Part shown: one piece after another, positions 8,865-18,080 of the stretch | How positions within the stretch are numbered: the first letter of the stretch is position 1 | Layout: each line of letters begins with the position of its first letter | NCBI RefSeq assembly: GCF_034067285.1 | Contig: NZ_CP139286.1 | Span: 1,240,001 to 1,304,000, forward strand | Direction: 5' to 3' | DNA length: 64,000 nucleotides | From: Acinetobacter pittii | Lineage (GTDB): Bacteria > Pseudomonadota > Gammaproteobacteria > Pseudomonadales > Moraxellaceae | Notes under the pieces: generated by a model | The model's input: the letters and a program-made list of their open reading frames with translations, nothing else | Told to the model about the DNA's origin: nothing | Database searches by the model: none | Program-made: the position numbers and the translations under genes

Positions 8865-9240
8865 GCGAGTTAATCCGAAAATCAAATACTAACTTGGGTA
8901 AAGTAGTATATAAATGTGGTCTAAAAATACGGAGTCCTGTTTTAGATCCTAAAACAGTGACTCTAAAACATAAGAACAATTAGCTTGCCATATTTCTTCG
9001 TATTGAATAAAAAATAAGCGTAACAATAATTAAATATTTGTTACAGCCCCCTCAAAAACAAAAAAAGTTAGGCTATGCGCTTAAAGTAGAAAAGCACACA
9101 TGCTTAACAGTATTTTTTTTGGATTGAGAGCGAGGAGTATATGAGTCAAAGCTTTCGTGGCGCGTATCATAACATTGTCTAGGAAAAAGTGAGCAAATTA
9201 ACTGCATTTTTTTTTATTTTTTTTTCACTTTTTTTACATT
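8865..9240. other. Gap upstream of fis with long poly-T tracts
   Basis: Contains the presumed fis promoter (minus strand). On the plus strand there is a well-spaced GAGGAG site followed by a 13-codon ORF (9141-9182), then an AAAAAGTGA ... TCACTTTTT inverted repeat (9183-9191 and 9225-9233) enclosing three T-runs of 7-9 bases. I see no recognised RNA. The T-runs could end a short plus-strand transcript or simply be the AT-rich tail of the zinc-ribbon gene. Confidence 0.35.
9141..9182 (+). CDS. Possible 13-residue peptide with strong ribosome site
   Basis: ATG at 9141 preceded by GAGGAGTAT, coding MSQSFRGAYHNIV and stopping at TAG 9180-9182. The SD match and spacing are better than those of several annotated genes nearby, but the peptide is too short for recognition and may be chance. 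No signal or membrane segment. It is followed by T-rich sequence that could end a short transcript. Confidence 0.15.
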   Translation: MSQSFRGAYHNIV

Positions 9241-10086
9241 TTAGGGGTGGACAATTTCTAATCGATAATTTACTAGGCTTTTTTTGCTTTTGTTTAGCTC
9301 AAATTGGAATCGGTAAGGGGTGTTGGATGGAATGCGCTGAATACCCTGTAAGTTCTCTACTAAATATTGCTGAGGAGTTAGTATGATTTCTTCAGTTTTG
9401 CTTGGTTCTGTCGTAAAAATCAACTTTAAGTTAGGAAGCTCAATACTTTTATCATTCTGATTAAGTAATATGCCTGAAAATTGGGTATGGTTTGCATCAA
9501 TTCTACGAACTTTTATCTTTTCTATATGAATAAGTTCATACAGTTCTGCTGTTTTATTGCAATGTAGTATTTGGCAAACATAATTAAATGCATGACTAAC
9601 GGTAGGGCTTGTATGCATGAGTTTAGGGTTAAACCAGAGAATCTGGAAAGTAAAAACTAAAATCAGAATAAGGTTGGCAGAGCTCCAGAGCGTATAGTAC
9701 AACCAACTATGTTTTTTATTATTGTCTTGTTCTTGTGGGGACACTTGCTCAGCCAAATTAAGGTTTGGTAAAGCATTAATAGGTTCATTATGAAAGTAAT
9801 TTAAGTTGTTGAGATAGGTTAATAGATCAATATTAGAGTTCTCAACTTTTTGGTCAAAGATATCTAACACGTGTGAATGTGTCATATATCGTGTTTGCAT
9901 TGAACCATTAACTAAAGTAGATGAATTAACCATGGCTGGCTGTTCAATATTAATCAGATTGGTTAATGCATTAAAATTCGAATTACATTTGGGGCAACAA
10001 ACCATACCCTGAGCAACAGTCAATTGAGTAAGAGATACTTTATAAACTGTTAAACACTTAGGGCAGCGGGTTTGTTTTTCATTCAT
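9241..10086 (-). CDS. Zinc-ribbon and DUF3426 membrane protein
   Basis: Function unknown. The N-terminus has an MJ0042-type zinc ribbon, CPKC at residues 8-11 and CPKC at 31-34. A long polar stretch with little predicted structure follows to about 120, then one transmembrane helix (WLYYTLWSSANLILILVF, about 125-147). The C-terminal 130 residues are a DUF3426-like periplasmic domain with beta strands (ELPNLKLIF, PYRFQFEL). This layout is typical of the gene that sits between prmA and fis in many gammaproteobacteria. The start lies 12 bases after the prmA stop, so they are co-transcribed. The 3' end runs into poly-A on its own strand. Confidence 0.75.
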   Translation of the reverse strand: MNEKQTRCPKCLTVYKVSLTQLTVAQGMVCCPKCNSNFNALTNLINIEQPAMVNSSTLVNGSMQTRYMTHSHVLDIFDQKVENSNIDLLTYLNNLNYFHNEPINALPNLNLAEQVSPQEQDNNKKHSWLYYTLWSSANLILILVFTFQILWFNPKLMHTSPTVSHAFNYVCQILHCNKTAELYELIHIEKIKVRRIDANHTQFSGILLNQNDKSIELPNLKLIFTTEPSKTEEIILTPQQYLVENLQGIQRIPSNTPYRFQFELNKSKKSLVNYRLEIVHP

Positions 10087-10098
10087 GAGTTAGAAGTC

Positions 10099-11004
10099 TC
10101 AATTTATTGTTTTACGTTTTCCTGAAATGCGACACCAATTTTCTTCGCGTTTTTCGACATCTAATATATCAAAAAATTCAGAATAAACACGTGAAACATC
10201 AGCAACTTGCTCTTCGATTACACCTGCAAGTGCGAACTCACCCTCAGATTTAATTAAATTTGCAAACTCAGATGCAAGTGCCATTAATGGACCCGCTAAA
10301 ATGTTTGCAACTAAAACGTCTGCCTGCTGAGGTTTGAACTCTTGATCGAATTCTTCCGGAAGACCTACATAAAGGCGATCTAATACACCATTAAGTTCTG
10401 CATTTTGTTTTGTTGCTAAAACAGCTTGAGGGTCAATATCGGTAGCATATACTTTTTTAGCACCTAATAATAAAGCCGCTACGCCTAAAATGCCTGAACC
10501 ACAGCCATAATCAATCACGATTTTATCTTTAACATCAGTTTTACCTAGCCATTGTAAGCACAGGAAAGTACTTGCGTGATTACCTGTACCAAACGCAAGA
10601 CCTGGGTCTAACTTAATATTAGTAGCGTCCGCTTCTGGTGGTTCTAGCCATTCAGGTACGATCCAGAACTTTTCCCCAATCTGAATTGGTTCATAATAAT
10701 CCATCCATGCGCGTTCCCACACTTGATCTTCAAGTTCTTCATGACGCATAGGAACATCTGGAAGTTGAGCTTTTAAGAAAGCTTCTAAAGTGTCGACATC
10801 AATCGGGTCTTGTTCGTCTTGTTGATAGATGCCTGTCACAATGACTTTATTCCATAAAGGTGTTTCACCTGGTAATGGTTCAAGTAAAGCCTGATCTTCA
10901 GCATCATCCAGAGTTACGCTTACCGCACCTAGAGACATTAAAAGTGTTTCTGTGAACTCAACTTGTTCTTGATCAACGGTAATGTGTATTTGTAACCACT
11001 TCAC
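10099..11004 (-). CDS. prmA: Ribosomal protein L11 methyltransferase
   Basis: Uses S-adenosylmethionine to trimethylate lysines and the N-terminal alpha-amino group of ribosomal protein L11. The N-terminal substrate domain opens [19 protein letters not shown]. The SAM-binding domain shows [19 protein letters not shown], then motif [31 protein letters not shown], and [11 protein letters not shown]. Length 301 is near the 293 of E. coli. The start codon is GTG at 11002-11004 with an AGGTCC site. It heads the prmA / zinc-ribbon pair. Confidence 0.95.
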   Translation of the reverse strand: MKWLQIHITVDQEQVEFTETLLMSLGAVSVTLDDAEDQALLEPLPGETPLWNKVIVTGIYQQDEQDPIDVDTLEAFLKAQLPDVPMRHEELEDQVWERAWMDYYEPIQIGEKFWIVPEWLEPPEADATNIKLDPGLAFGTGNHASTFLCLQWLGKTDVKDKIVIDYGCGSGILGVAALLLGAKKVYATDIDPQAVLATKQNAELNGVLDRLYVGLPEEFDQEFKPQQADVLVANILAGPLMALASEFANLIKSEGEFALAGVIEEQVADVSRVYSEFFDILDVEKREENWCRISGKRKTIN

Positions 11005-11060
11005 GAAAAGGACCTAAAAATTTTATTTAAAGGCGTATTGTAGCGGACTAGACCATTTTA

Positions 11061-11097
11061 AAAAAGAAAGCGGCCCATCTTTAATGGACCGTCTTTG
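11061..11097 (-). terminator. Terminator after the small secreted protein gene
   Basis: Stem of CGGCCCAT against ATGGACCG extended by AAG/CTT pairs, followed on the minus strand by CTTTCTTTTTT. It separates the 76-residue gene from prmA. Confidence 0.7.
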
Positions 11098-11158
11098 AAA
11101 ATACTGATGAGATATAGCAGTAAATAAATGACTTCTACTATACCTTATGTAAAACAGA

Positions 11159-11389
11159 TTAAGGAGCAGGGGCCTTAAATTGTAACTTGCCATTTTCGTT
11201 TGGTTGGCAAGTACCGTTAAAGGTTACACCGTTGTGATTGTAAGAGACCCATTCACCTTGCTGTTTTTTTGCACAGACTCGAATTTGTTTTTGCATTTCG
11301 GCTTTGCTCGTGTCAGCAGCATGGGTAAAAGTTACGCCTGAAAAACAAATTAGAGATGCAGTTAAGATTTTTAACATGGTCGTTTTCAT
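11159..11389 (-). CDS. Small exported protein, 76 aa
   Basis: I do not recognise a named family. An evident Sec signal peptide (hydrophobic ILTASLICFSGVTF, predicted cleavage after THA at about residue 24) leaves a mature protein of about 52 residues. The mature part has two cysteines (in RVCAKKQQGEWV and FNGTCQPNENG), which could form one disulphide, and a short beta-rich core. An AAGGAA site precedes the ATG and its own terminator follows. Probably a small periplasmic or surface protein. The role is not inferable from context. Confidence 0.7.
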   Translation of the reverse strand: MKTTMLKILTASLICFSGVTFTHAADTSKAEMQKQIRVCAKKQQGEWVSYNHNGVTFNGTCQPNENGKLQFKAPAP

Positions 11390-11580
11390 TTTGTATTCCT
11401 TCTCGTTGCGTTAATTTTAAAGTCGTAGAAGTGCTGTACATTTTTTATTCTAAGATGAAAGATTCTTAAAAACATTCATTTTGTATTGAATTCATGCAAC
11501 AAAATGTCAAAACATGTGGAGTACCGTAAATCATGTGAAGACAATTTTGTAATTATGTACATCAATAAGCAGATAATTTT

Positions 11581-11588
11581 GCTATAAT
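11581..11588 (+). promoter_or_regulatory. Extended -10 promoter of mnmG
   Basis: TGCTATAAT (TG at 11580-11581, TATAAT at 11583-11588) is a consensus extended -10 for sigma-70, about 35 bases before the mnmG ATG. The -35 region is poor (CATCAA at 17-bp spacing), as is common for extended -10 promoters. Confidence 0.65.
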
Positions 11589-11621
11589 GTTCCGTCTTTT
11601 TTTTCTGGTGTTTTTGTACTC

Positions 11622-13502
11622 ATGCACTATCCTAAAGTTTATGATGTTATCGTTATCGGTGGCGGTCACGCAGGTACGGAAGCGGCCCTTGCTGCTGCGC
11701 GTATGGGACGACAGACTTTGCTTTTGACCCATAACATTGAGACTTTGGGCCAAATGAGTTGTAACCCAGCAATTGGCGGTATTGGTAAGTCTCACTTAGT
11801 ACGCGAAATTGATGCACTTGGTGGGGCAATGGCTTTAGCTGCCGATAAAGGTGGTATTCAGTTCCGTATTTTAAATTCGCGTAAAGGTGCAGCTGTGCGT
11901 GCAACACGTGCTCAAGCTGACCGCGTGCGCTATAAGGCTGCCATCCGCGACACTTTGGAAAATCAAGCAAATCTTGATATTTTCCAGCAAGCAGCTGATG
12001 ATCTGATTGTTGAAGGCGATACTGTTAAAGGTGTTGTTACCCAAATGGGTATTCGCTTTGATGCAAAAACTGTTGTGTTGACTACAGGTACATTCTTGGG
12101 TGGTGTAATCCACGTTGGTTTAGAAAAATCAAGTGGTGGTCGTGCGGGTGATCCTCCTTCTATTGCACTTGCTCAGCGTTTACGTGAATTAAAACTACCT
12201 GTTGGTCGTTTAAAAACCGGTACTCCACCACGTATTGATGCACGTTCAGTTGACTTTTCTGTCATGATTCCACAGCCGGGTGATTTCCCGTCTCCAGTCA
12301 TGTCTTTCATGGGTGATGCTTCTATGCACCCTGAACAAGTAAACTGTTATATCACGCATACAAACGAAAAAACCCACGATATTATTCGCGGTGGTTTAGA
12401 TCGTTCACCAATGTATACGGGTGTTATTGAGGGGGTAGGTCCACGTTACTGTCCATCAATTGAAGATAAGATTCACCGTTTCGCTGATAAAGACTCACAT
12501 CAAGTATTCTTGGAACCAGAAGGTCTAGATACACATGAGCTTTATCCTAATGGTATTTCGACTTCTTTACCGTTTGATGTTCAGTTTGAGCTTGTACGCT
12601 CAATTCGTGGTATGGAAAACGCTCATATCTTACGTCCAGGCTATGCAATTGAATATGATTATTTCAACCCGCAAGCTTTGAAATTTACCCTCGAAACTAA
12701 AGCGATTAATGGCTTGTATTTCGCTGGTCAAATTAATGGTACAACAGGTTATGAAGAAGCGGGTGCTCAAGGTTTACTTGCAGGTTTAAATGCTGCACGC
12801 CGTGCGTGGGAGCAAGAAGAATGGACGCCTAAACGTGACCAAGCTTACATGGGTGTATTGGTTGATGACCTCATCACGTTAGGTACTAAAGAACCGTACC
12901 GTATGTTTACCTCACGTGCTGAATATCGTTTGATGTTGCGTGAAGATAACGCGGATCAACGCTTGACAACTATTGGTCGTGAACTTGGTTTGGTCGATGA
13001 TGTACGTTGGGCTGCTTATTGTGAAAAAATGGAAGCAGTTGAGCGTGAAACCTCTCGTTTACAACATATATGGGCAGCACCAAATAACCCTATGGGTAAA
13101 AAATTCGTTGAAATGACGGGTGCAGATTTGAGTAAGGAATGCAGCGCAATTGATTTGCTTAAGCGTCCTAACATCAACTTTGGTCAAATTGCAGAACTTA
13201 CGGGTTCTGAAGTTTCAGAGCAAGTGGGTGAGCAAATCGAAATTGCCGTGAAATATGAAGGTTACATCAACCGTCAACATGAAGATGTTGCTCAATTAAA
13301 GCGTCTTGAAGAAACTAAAATACCAGCCGATTTTGATTATGATAACGTGTCTGGTTTATCACGTGAAATCACACAGAAGTTAAAAACAGTGCTTCCAGAA
13401 ACTTTAGCTCAAGCAAGCCGTATTCCTGGTGTTACGCCAGCAGCTGTTCAGCTTGTCATGATCACAATTCGTAAGAACAATATGATTAAGAAAACAGCTT
13501 AA
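11622..13502 (+). CDS. mnmG: tRNA uridine-5-carboxymethylaminomethyl synthesis protein MnmG (GidA)
   Basis: FAD enzyme that, with MnmE, adds the carboxymethylaminomethyl group to the wobble U34 of certain tRNAs. The FAD-binding Rossmann loop is GGGHAG at residues 13-18. Family signatures [43 protein letters not shown] and [16 protein letters not shown] follow in order, and the C-terminal helical domain that binds MnmE and tRNA ends at residue 626 (E. coli 629). It is monocistronic, with an extended -10 promoter upstream and a strong terminator downstream. The RBS is weak. Confidence 0.97.
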   Translation: MHYPKVYDVIVIGGGHAGTEAALAAARMGRQTLLLTHNIETLGQMSCNPAIGGIGKSHLVREIDALGGAMALAADKGGIQFRILNSRKGAAVRATRAQADRVRYKAAIRDTLENQANLDIFQQAADDLIVEGDTVKGVVTQMGIRFDAKTVVLTTGTFLGGVIHVGLEKSSGGRAGDPPSIALAQRLRELKLPVGRLKTGTPPRIDARSVDFSVMIPQPGDFPSPVMSFMGDASMHPEQVNCYITHTNEKTHDIIRGGLDRSPMYTGVIEGVGPRYCPSIEDKIHRFADKDSHQVFLEPEGLDTHELYPNGISTSLPFDVQFELVRSIRGMENAHILRPGYAIEYDYFNPQALKFTLETKAINGLYFAGQINGTTGYEEAGAQGLLAGLNAARRAWEQEEWTPKRDQAYMGVLVDDLITLGTKEPYRMFTSRAEYRLMLREDNADQRLTTIGRELGLVDDVRWAAYCEKMEAVERETSRLQHIWAAPNNPMGKKFVEMTGADLSKECSAIDLLKRPNINFGQIAELTGSEVSEQVGEQIEIAVKYEGYINRQHEDVAQLKRLEETKIPADFDYDNVSGLSREITQKLKTVLPETLAQASRIPGVTPAAVQLVMITIRKNNMIKKTA

Positions 13503-13516
13503 TCATTTGAGTATAT

Positions 13517-13550
13517 AAAAAGCCCAGTTAAGACTGGGCTTTTTTATTTT
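13517..13550 (+). terminator. Terminator after mnmG
   Basis: AAAAAGCCCAGT / ACTGGGCTTTTTT, a perfect stem with 4-nt loop followed by a T-rich tail. Confidence 0.9.
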
Positions 13551-13848
13551 CTGTTCAAAAAATATATGGAAACTTCCTAAGGAAGAAAAGAGATTTCGCT
13601 TCCTTTTTTTCTTATTTCACATATTTTAAGCCGCCAGTTATATTGAATTCACGTTCAAACAAGAGGGCTTTAACCATGACAATGAAATCAATTCGCTACA
13701 ATGGATATGAAATGGCATGCCAATGCTCATGTTCAAAATAGCGCAAAAGAAAGAGCGGATCAGTTTTGGTGGGGGAGAACATCTTGATCTGGAAACAAGT
13801 AGAAATATAAAAAGAATATAAAATTAAGAAAATTATAATTCAAAATCT
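13551..13848 (+). other. Gap with overlapping mini-ORFs between two plus-strand terminators
   Basis: No recognised gene. A second plus-strand hairpin with T-run (AAGGAAG ... CTTCCTTTTTTT, near 13579-13607) and another at 13849-13875 bracket a stretch with three overlapping short plus-strand ORFs: 13676-13741 (21 codons, AGAGGG upstream), 13701-13784 and 13717-13821 (34 codons). A plus-strand terminator where the flanking genes do not need one hints at a small transcript. It could also be a decayed gene split across frames. Confidence 0.3.
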
Positions 13849-13875
13849 AAAGAGAACCGTATGGTTCTCTTTTTT
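13849..13875 (+). terminator. Plus-oriented terminator in the mnmG-WYL gap
   Basis: AAAGAGAACC / GGTTCTCTTTTTT with 4-nt loop. The longer T-run is on the plus strand, though the minus-strand WYL gene ending at 13880 could also use it. Confidence 0.7.
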
Positions 13876-13879
13876 ATAA

Positions 13880-14887
13880 CTATTTACTATCAGTTTCAAT
13901 TTCACGTACAGCGTTGTGTACTTGAACTGGCTCAATATGCAGTAATTTTTTACCATAACTACGTAGCCACCACACCAGTTGAGATGTAAAAGGTACGGTA
14001 GCTGTAACTTCTACGATATTTTCTTCAAGTGGAGTAATTGTTTGGTCTTTACTTAACTGACTTTCATAAAAAGTTTTCGCAGTTTGCTCTGTCATGGTTA
14101 AGGTGAGCTGAATTGATTCAGTTGGCTGGTTGTAGTCCACTCTAAAGCCTAAAGCGCCTGAATCAATATAATGATCAATATCAAAATTGACCGGATGTAG
14201 GGCGCGACTATCTAATACTTTTGCTGATTTAAAACGGTGCAGAGCAAATGTTTGCACTTCAGTTTTGTCATGCCGTGTGCAAATCAAATAAATGACTGCA
14301 CCTTTTTGTACCAAAGCTAAAGGGTTTAAAATATAAGTTTTATCTTCACCTTGATTTACACGGGCCCGATAAACACACTCAATCTGTTTGTCTTGTAGTA
14401 GACCTTCATAAATTGCCTGCTGAGCGCCACGATCCACTACAGGTGGAATAAGCGGTTGACTTGCAGGAACAATGCGTACACGGTTAATCCACTGTCTCAC
14501 ATTATTTTGAGTAGAGAGGCTACGTTTGGCTAAATCAAACCATGGACCCATCTCATCAAGCAGGCTTGGAGGAAGTAAGTGCTTTAGGTGTTCCTCAACC
14601 ATCATAAAGGTCACTGCTTGTGAGCTCGTCATGTGAGGTAAACTCTGGATAGGAGCGTCTGACTGCCACCGCCAGCCTTGAGGTACGGCTTTATTACTCT
14701 CTATCGGAAAACGCTGAGCAATTTGATTTAAGTCACGCTGAATAGTCCTTAAACTGATTTCAATACCTTCGCGCTCAAGCATTTCTTGTAATTCTCGAGT
14801 TCCGATCCATTTACCGGTGGGTAGGCGAGACAAGATCTGCCATTGGCGATATAAACTATTTGAAGTTTCTTTTTCTATTACAGACAT
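13880..14887 (-). CDS. WYL-domain transcriptional regulator
   Basis: DNA-binding regulator of the DeoR-HTH plus WYL type, 335 residues. The N-terminal winged helix is visible in WIGTRELQEMLEREGIEISLRTIQRDLNQIAQRF. The WYL domain lies about 150-320. WYL proteins are thought to sense nucleic-acid or nucleotide ligands and often control defence or DNA-damage loci. The gene is divergent from the Anbu operon across 225 bases, which makes it a candidate regulator of that operon, but nothing in the sequence proves this. The start is weakly supported (no clear ribosome site). It is not one of the WYL genes of a recognisable phage-defence island, since no defence genes lie nearby. Confidence 0.85.
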   Translation of the reverse strand: MSVIEKETSNSLYRQWQILSRLPTGKWIGTRELQEMLEREGIEISLRTIQRDLNQIAQRFPIESNKAVPQGWRWQSDAPIQSLPHMTSSQAVTFMMVEEHLKHLLPPSLLDEMGPWFDLAKRSLSTQNNVRQWINRVRIVPASQPLIPPVVDRGAQQAIYEGLLQDKQIECVYRARVNQGEDKTYILNPLALVQKGAVIYLICTRHDKTEVQTFALHRFKSAKVLDSRALHPVNFDIDHYIDSGALGFRVDYNQPTESIQLTLTMTEQTAKTFYESQLSKDQTITPLEENIVEVTATVPFTSQLVWWLRSYGKKLLHIEPVQVHNAVREIETDSK

Positions 14888-15112
14888 AAGCGTAATACAT
14901 CTATATCCAATTGCTTTGGTGTCAACACAATAAAAAATCTTTACAGATTTAGCAAGTTTGTCAGATTCAGTTTATAGCCCGTTGGACAAAGGATGATAAG
15001 ATTTAGAAGAAAGTTATAACAATGATGCCGTAAAAGTATTACAGATATATAAGTGGCACTGAAATTGCTTATTTAAAAATGAAATATAGATAAATGATAA
15101 GACGAGGTGGTT

Positions 15113-16663
15113 ATGTCAGAACAAGAGCATGAATTACATCTAGATAACGATTTTTTTATACAAGAGCAGACAACAACGGCACTTATTAATCCAACCTCTT
15201 TTTTAGAACATATTTCTGTGCAAACCAATCTCTTTGAACAACTAAAATCACAGTTCTTTAACGAGATGCTTGATGATGTAACATCGAATGGGGCAGCTTC
15301 TAAAAAAATTGAACAATGGTTGAGTATCCGCACTTTAGATGAGTTAAAAGAGCTAAATGCTCAGGCGAAGCAGCATTTTCTTTATCAAGGGATTACCTTT
15401 AATGTTTATGGCGATAAAGAAGGAACCGAGCGCACCATACCTTTCGATTTAATTCCAAGAGTAATCGAGAAAAAACAATGGGAAAAAATTGCCTCGGGCT
15501 GTGCACAGCGTGTTAAGGCATTAAATTATTTCCTAGATGATATTTATCATGGACAACATATTTTAAAAGAACACATTCTTCCCGAAGAACAGATTATGGG
15601 GAATGATGCTTTCCAACCTCATATGCTCAAACACGCTTTGAAAGGTAAAATTTATTCACAAATTAGTGGAATTGATATTATCCGTGATGGTGAAGGAGAG
15701 TTTTTTGTATTGGAGGATAATTTAAGAACACCTTCTGGCGTATCTTACATGATTGAAAGCCGAAACATTAGCCAGAAATTAATGCCTGAGCTATGTACAG
15801 CCAATAATTTACAGGGGATTGAGCATTATCCAAAACTTTTAAAAGAGATATTGCAAGAAAATTCTTCCCCGGATCAACCTTTTGTCGTGGTACTAACACC
15901 AGGGCGTTTTAACAGTGCCTATTATGAGCACGCTTTTCTAGCGCGCGAAATGGATGTGCCATTGGTTACAAATCGAGATTTATTTGTAGAAAATGATCAA
16001 GTATTTGTCAAAACTATTCGTGGGCGTCAAAAAGTAGACGTAATTTACCGCCGTTTAGATGATGATTTTCTAGATCCTTTAGCATTTCGACCCGACAGTG
16101 CTTTAGGAGTAGCTGGTCTTATGTCTGCTTATTTGCAGAAAAATGTGGTGATTGCAAATGCACCTGGAACAGGTGTGGCAGATGATAAATCTATTTACCC
16201 TTATGTAGACCAAATGATTCAATATTATTTGGATGAAACACCAATTCTAAAAAATGTACCTACTTATCAGTGCCGTAAAGAAGAACACTTAGACTATGTA
16301 CTCTCTAATCTGGATCAATTAGTCGTTAAGGAAGCACAAGGTTCAGGTGGGTATGGCATGTTGATCGGGCCTAAAGCAAGCTCATGCGAAATTGATGAAT
16401 TTAGAAAAAAATTAATAGCTATGCCTCATATGTACATTGCACAACCTACTTTGGCTTTATCTGTTGCTCCGACTTTAACTACGGGAGGAGTAGCTGAGCG
16501 TCATATTGATTTGCGTCCATTCGTGTTGAGCTCACCTTATCGTACAGAGATTGTACCTGGTGGTTTAACACGCGTGGCCATGCAAGCTGGCTCTTTGGTC
16601 GTAAATTCATCTCAAGGTGGCGGCATAAAAGATACATGGGTTGTCGAAACATTACATTCCTGA
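15113..16663 (+). CDS. Circularly permuted ATP-grasp protein of the Anbu operon
   Basis: Member of the circularly permuted ATP-grasp type 2 family (DUF404/DUF407), predicted peptide or amide ligases. Seen motifs include YGDKEGTERTIPFDLIPR, SQISGIDIIRDGEGEFFVLE, DNLRTPSGVSYMIESR, VVVLTPGRFNSAYYEH, VIANAPGTGVADDK, VVKEAQGSGGYGMLIGP and RHIDLRPFVLSSPYR. The lysine and acidic residues in these would bind ATP and magnesium. ATG 15113 is chosen with GAGG five bases upstream; a GTG at 15107 lies inside that ribosome site. It is the first of four genes, followed by alpha-E, transglutaminase and Anbu. Substrate unknown. Confidence 0.88.
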   Translation: MSEQEHELHLDNDFFIQEQTTTALINPTSFLEHISVQTNLFEQLKSQFFNEMLDDVTSNGAASKKIEQWLSIRTLDELKELNAQAKQHFLYQGITFNVYGDKEGTERTIPFDLIPRVIEKKQWEKIASGCAQRVKALNYFLDDIYHGQHILKEHILPEEQIMGNDAFQPHMLKHALKGKIYSQISGIDIIRDGEGEFFVLEDNLRTPSGVSYMIESRNISQKLMPELCTANNLQGIEHYPKLLKEILQENSSPDQPFVVVLTPGRFNSAYYEHAFLAREMDVPLVTNRDLFVENDQVFVKTIRGRQKVDVIYRRLDDDFLDPLAFRPDSALGVAGLMSAYLQKNVVIANAPGTGVADDKSIYPYVDQMIQYYLDETPILKNVPTYQCRKEEHLDYVLSNLDQLVVKEAQGSGGYGMLIGPKASSCEIDEFRKKLIAMPHMYIAQPTLALSVAPTLTTGGVAERHIDLRPFVLSSPYRTEIVPGGLTRVAMQAGSLVVNSSQGGGIKDTWVVETLHS

Positions 16664-16685
16664 TTGTGGGTTAAAGAGGAACTTT

Positions 16686-17282
16686 ATGGTTTTACTCAAT
16701 TCGAGTGCGCATCAAATATATTGGTTGGGTCGATATTTGATGCGAGTTAAATTTGCAGCCTCTCATTTACCCTTTATAGAAGATGAGAAAGCAACAAAAT
16801 TTGCAGCAGCATTTGGTTTAGTTATAGAAAATGCTGAATTACTAAATCACTATATGTTAGACAAGAAGCAAACATTTTCATTACTGAACCAGCTCATTAT
16901 TGCTAAAGATAATATTCAGGAACTAAGAGGGATTTTGTCGGCACATGCTTATGCAGAATTAAATAATGTGATTAATACGCTTCAACCTCAACCTGATGCA
17001 TTGAAAAAAGCTGTTGAACACTGCACTCAAATATTAGAAGCGGAACATGAAGATATTTATTTATTTTTGTATTTAGGCCAAAAAATAGAGCAATTTGATA
17101 TAGAACTGCGTTTTGGAAAAGATTTATCTGTTCTCTTATCAGAGTTAGATATTGTGGTGCAACAGCTTGCTCATTTGAATTGGGAAAATATAGATGAAAA
17201 TTGGCAAGTATTAAAGCAGCAACTTACGTGGGACGCTTATTATACTTTTACACAGCAGTTGGAAAATATGTTTGAGGGCTGA
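16686..17282 (+). CDS. Alpha-E domain protein (DUF403) of the Anbu operon
   Basis: All-helical protein of about 198 residues of the alpha-E family, found almost always next to circularly permuted ATP-grasp and transglutaminase genes. The N-terminus LLNSSAHQIYWLGRYLMRVK is the typical family opening (normally ...A..lyWlGRYleRAe). The frame is open upstream to 16641 inside the preceding gene, but ATG 16686 has an AGAGGA site and starts at the family motif. It lies 22 bases after the ATP-grasp stop and 2 bases before the transglutaminase. The biochemical role is unknown. It is shorter than many relatives (about 310 residues), which suggests a reduced version. Confidence 0.82.
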   Translation: MVLLNSSAHQIYWLGRYLMRVKFAASHLPFIEDEKATKFAAAFGLVIENAELLNHYMLDKKQTFSLLNQLIIAKDNIQELRGILSAHAYAELNNVINTLQPQPDALKKAVEHCTQILEAEHEDIYLFLYLGQKIEQFDIELRFGKDLSVLLSELDIVVQQLAHLNWENIDENWQVLKQQLTWDAYYTFTQQLENMFEG

Positions 17283-17284
17283 TT

Positions 17285-18064
17285 ATGAAATTGATGGTTA
17301 ATCATCAAACGCATTATAGCTATACTGAAACTGCTCGAAATAGCATTCAGTATATTAAAATGATGCCTCAAACATCGGCTCATCAACATGTTATGAATTG
17401 GGCAATTAGTGTGCCGGGCGATAAAACCATCAAAAGAGATATATTTAATAATGTATGGATGACGGCTAGTCAGCGTTATTCATACCAACATCTAACCTTT
17501 ATGGCTCAAGGAATTGTTGAGCTTCAAAACGTGGAAATGGGTTGTGTAAATCTCTCTACACCCGCTAATTTGTTTTTGCAAATGACAGGTGCAACTCGAT
17601 GTGATTTGGAAATGTTGGACTTTGCAAAAAATATTGTGGTGATTAAAGACCGACAACATATTGCATTATTAAGTGAATATATCTTACAGAAAATACTTTA
17701 TCAGCCTGAAAGTACTTCAGTTCAGACAACTGCGATCGAAGCATTTCATGCTGGACAAGGTGTATGCCAAGATCATGCGCACATTTTAATTGCGATGTGC
17801 CGTGCGTTACAATTACCTGCACGTTACGTCTCGGGTTATCTATTTGATCAGAACTATCCGCACCTTGCCAGTCACGCTTGGGCGGAAGTATTTTTAGAAA
17901 ATCAGTGGTATTGTTTTGATGTAAGCAATCAGTTGTTTACACCCAAACATCATATTTACCTTGCTGTAGGACGTGACTATCTCGATGTAGCACCTATTCG
18001 TGGTGTAAGAGAGCAAGGTGGAATTGAGAACATGATGTCTGTGGTTCAAGTGTTGGCATGTTGA
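17285..18064 (+). CDS. Transglutaminase-like cysteine protease of the Anbu operon
   Basis: Bacterial transglutaminase family, 259 residues. The N-terminal beta domain (MKLMVNHQTHYSYTETARNS) is the usual one, then the catalytic domain. The triad is visible: Cys161 in GVCQDHAHI, His197 in SHAWAEVF and Asp212 in CFDVSNQ. In this family the triad may hydrolyse or form amide bonds. No signal peptide, so it acts in the cytosol with its operon partners. The ATG lies 2 bases after the alpha-E stop, suggesting tight coupling. Predicted to process the same substrate as the ATP-grasp and Anbu proteins; this is inferred from gene neighbourhoods only. Confidence 0.88.
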   Translation: MKLMVNHQTHYSYTETARNSIQYIKMMPQTSAHQHVMNWAISVPGDKTIKRDIFNNVWMTASQRYSYQHLTFMAQGIVELQNVEMGCVNLSTPANLFLQMTGATRCDLEMLDFAKNIVVIKDRQHIALLSEYILQKILYQPESTSVQTTAIEAFHAGQGVCQDHAHILIAMCRALQLPARYVSGYLFDQNYPHLASHAWAEVFLENQWYCFDVSNQLFTPKHHIYLAVGRDYLDVAPIRGVREQGGIENMMSVVQVLAC

Positions 18065-18080
18065 ATGTAAAGAGAATGAA

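Noticed and set aside
9189..9386. 65-residue plus-strand ORF reading through the poly-T tracts
   Set aside because: The Phe runs come from the T tracts, and most of it is antisense to the zinc-ribbon gene.
11562..12113. Minus-strand ORFs of 77-105 residues inside mnmG
   Set aside because: They lie fully antisense to a strongly supported gene, have no ribosome sites of note and show no family features.
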